In this document: in pieces, positions 5,674 to 6,977 of the stretch
Layout of the letters: each line of letters starts with the position of its first letter
Position numbering within the stretch: position 1 is the stretch's first letter
Assembly: GCA_015711875.1 (NCBI GenBank)
Contig: JACVJG010000154.1
Location: 1 to 6,977 of the forward strand
DNA: 6,977 nucleotides
Source of the DNA: Candidatus Solincola jinzensis
GTDB taxonomy: Bacteria; Actinomycetota; Geothermincolia; Geothermincolales; RBG-13-55-18
Direction of reading: 5' to 3'
Notes under the pieces: generated by a model
Seen by the model: the letters and a program-made list of their open reading frames with translations, nothing else
Told to the model about the DNA's origin: nothing
The model's database searches: none
Program-made: the position numbers and the translations under genes

Positions 5674-5969
5674 CATAATAGCGATCCCTGGTGCATTGTC
5701 GCCTTCCCTCTCGTTCTCGGACATCCTGGCGGATTCGTGTGCAACGAAGGAGGGAACGGCTGCCGGCCGCCCTTCGCAGGAGAAAAGCCCGGCAGCGCTT
5801 GTCTTAAGCGTTTAAGGGACGCGGATGCCCCAGTAGAGGCCGGCGAGATGAAGGTGAAAGCGCGCGGGCCGGCCAGAGGAGGAGCAGGACCAAGCGTAAA
5901 GTATAACGGCGATGGGGCGAGCGGCAGTAGCGGCTTGGGGGCCGAAGGCGGCCACCTAGGTCTTCTCAT

Positions 5970-5977
5970 GGAAGGGG
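5970..5977 (+). promoter_or_regulatory. Ribosome binding site that supports the TTG start at 5984
   Basis: GGAAGGGG ends 6 nt before the TTG at 5984-5986. An in-frame TAG at 5957-5959 leaves no other start codon before the signal sequence, and the next in-frame ATG (6206) falls after it. Confidence 0.6.
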
Positions 5978-5983
5978 AATAAC

Positions 5984-6977
5984 TTGTATTCGGAAAAACC
6001 GGAAAAGCGCAAGGCGGTAAAGGGGTGGCCGGGGGGAAAGGCGGCGAGGCGGGTTGCGGCGCTCGGGCCGGCGCTCAGGGCAGCGGCGGCTCTTTTACTC
6101 GCGGGCTATCTCCTCGCGGCCGCGGGGGGATGTGGTAATTCCTCCCAGACATCCGATGAAAGACAGGGTTTCCTTGTCTCCCTTGCCGACGCCGTGGATG
6201 GCCAGCGCATGATGCGCGACGTGGAATACATGGCGGGCGAGGATCTGCGTGGCCGGCCATCCGGCTCCCCGGAATCGGCGGAACTGGAGGCCTTCCTGGC
6301 GCAGCGCCTGCAGGATCTGGGCCTGAAGCCCGTGGGCGAGTTAGGCGTGGACGGCTACCGGCAAGAGTTCCCGGTGCCCACGGAAAGGTGCTTTCTGGAA
6401 AACCCTCCCGCGGAACCCACCGTTACCTGCGCCAATATCCTCGGCGAGGTACCGGGAGAGGGAGGTGACGAGCTCGTGGTGGTCACCGCCAATTACGATG
6501 GCCTGGGCGTGGACGCCGCCACGGGCGAGATATATCCCGGCGCCGACTACAACGCCTCGGGAGCGGCGGCGGTGCTGGAGCTGGCGCGGGTCATATCGTC
6601 GCTGCGGGAAAGGCCCCGCTGTACCGTGGTCTTCGCCCTGCTGGGAGCGGAGGAATGCGGCGGATACGGCTCCTCTGCTCTCGCGGAAGCCCTGGAGGCG
6701 GGGGGATACAGATCGCGCGCGCACATCATCAACCTGGAGGGCCTGGGAGCGGGGGAAGGCAGCTACATGGACGTTTGGGACCTCAACTACCGCAAGAACC
6801 GCCCCGCCGTGGAGGCCCTGGACGAGGCCGCCTCCCTGCTGGGGGTGACGCTGGAGATAGGGGGGGCCGACCCCGGCACCTCCGCGGCGACCTTCTTCCT
6901 TCACCACCTGCCGGCGGTTACCTGCGACTGGTCATGGTTCCAGCGGGACGAGCATCCCGATTTCCACCTTCCCAGTG
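5984..6977 (+). CDS. M28-family peptidase-like lipoprotein with altered metal site (partial, N-terminal 331 aa)
   Basis: The frame is open to the window edge. TTG is the first start after an in-frame stop and has a good ribosome binding site. A long basic n-region (1-32) and hydrophobic core (33-47) end in AAGGC (Cys50), a relaxed lipobox that suggests a lipid-anchored exported protein. The M28 fold is clear from YMAGEDLRGRPSGSPES (82-98), a helix to DLGLKPVG, CANILGEVPG (149-158), LVVVTANYDGLG (164-175), YPGADYNASGAAAVLELARV (184-203) and TVVFALLGAEECGGYGS (214-230). In active M28 enzymes these positions read H-x-D and D-D/N-x-SG. Here the first ligand His is Asn170 and the bridging Asp is Tyr189, while Glu223-Glu224 are kept. 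The usual 'NLD' ligand appears as NLEGLG (Glu252). DFHLPS near the edge keeps the late His (His328). The canonical two-zinc site is probably absent, so this may be a pseudo-enzyme or binding protein. The C-terminus is not visible. Confidence 0.88.
   Translation, partial: MYSEKPEKRKAVKGWPGGKAARRVAALGPALRAAAALLLAGYLLAAAGGCGNSSQTSDERQGFLVSLADAVDGQRMMRDVEYMAGEDLRGRPSGSPESAELEAFLAQRLQDLGLKPVGELGVDGYRQEFPVPTERCFLENPPAEPTVTCANILGEVPGEGGDELVVVTANYDGLGVDAATGEIYPGADYNASGAAAVLELARVISSLRERPRCTVVFALLGAEECGGYGSSALAEALEAGGYRSRAHIINLEGLGAGEGSYMDVWDLNYRKNRPAVEALDEAASLLGVTLEIGGADPGTSAATFFLHHLPAVTCDWSWFQRDEHPDFHLPS

Larger units (their letters stand above)
5574..5983. other. Intergenic region between the GerMN and M28 genes (410 bp)
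   Basis: I find no convincing gene. The plus-strand open frame 5653-5982 (109 codons) has no domain, an erratic composition and no ribosome binding site at its first ATG. Visible items are a purine-rich stretch at 5581-5625, the palindrome TACATGTA (5627-5634), the strong hairpin at 5651-5671, and a small bulged stem around CTTAA/TTAAG (5801-5820). TATAAC (5902-5907) resembles a -10 box but has no recognisable -35. Confidence 0.55.

Noticed and set aside
4770..5969. Long minus-strand open frame opposite the GerMN gene
   Set aside because: It is an antisense shadow in GC-rich DNA with no domain. The plus strand carries a complete, well-formed GerMN protein.
5653..5982. Small plus-strand gene just before the M28 gene
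   Set aside because: The frame overlaps the hairpin, has no ribosome binding site and an erratic composition. The stop before the TTG start appears coincidental.
5583..6017. Direct repeat GCGCAAGGCGG at 5583-5593 and 6007-6017
   Set aside because: An 11-bp match is expected several times by chance in a GC-rich window of this size, and the second copy lies inside coding sequence.

Overview
The window is GC-rich and gene-dense, with two unusually long non-coding gaps. The best lineage clue is the C-terminal domain of the gene at 543-1778. Its WYLAEG...FETWVLVQNPN signature is, from memory, typical of secreted proteins in deep-branching Actinomycetota such as the uncultured Geothermincolia/Solincolia-type groups. 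Tandem 2-hydroxyacyl-CoA-dehydratase-like proteins, a GerMN-domain protein and a lipoprotein of the M28 family fit an anaerobic or hot-spring/subsurface actinobacterium. The lineage is an inference, not a proof.

Layout. Bases 1-348 (+) are the 3' end of a gene that enters from the left. It encodes a low-complexity linker and a small beta-rich domain. Bases 430-567 hold two copies of a 35-bp direct repeat, each enclosed by its own pairing arms; the second copy runs into the 3' end of the next gene. Bases 543-3920 (-) form a tight three-gene operon, read right to left. It has two paralogous HgdB/DUF2229-type iron-sulfur proteins joined by an ATGA stop/start overlap. After them, with a 17-bp overlap, comes a secreted protein with a delta-60-type beta-propeller, a bacterial repeat domain and a WYLAEG domain. 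No ASKHA ATPase activase lies in the window.

Bases 3921-4793 are a long divergent intergenic region with candidate promoters and small hairpins but no convincing gene. Bases 4794-5573 (+) encode a signal-peptide/GerMN/transmembrane protein with a basic cytoplasmic tail. After a 410-bp gap, bases 5984-6977 (+) encode the N-terminal 331 residues of an M28-type peptidase lipoprotein, which starts at TTG and is cut by the window edge.

How they fit together. The right half is devoted to the cell envelope. The left operon pairs cytoplasmic Fe-S chemistry with a secreted protein, an odd combination. The two observations most worth following are the M28 homologue, which has lost canonical metal ligands (His to Asn, bridging Asp to Tyr) while keeping the Glu-Glu pair, and the tandem repeat whose enclosing arms differ in sequence yet still pair. 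No mobile element, tRNA, rRNA or CRISPR array was recognised.
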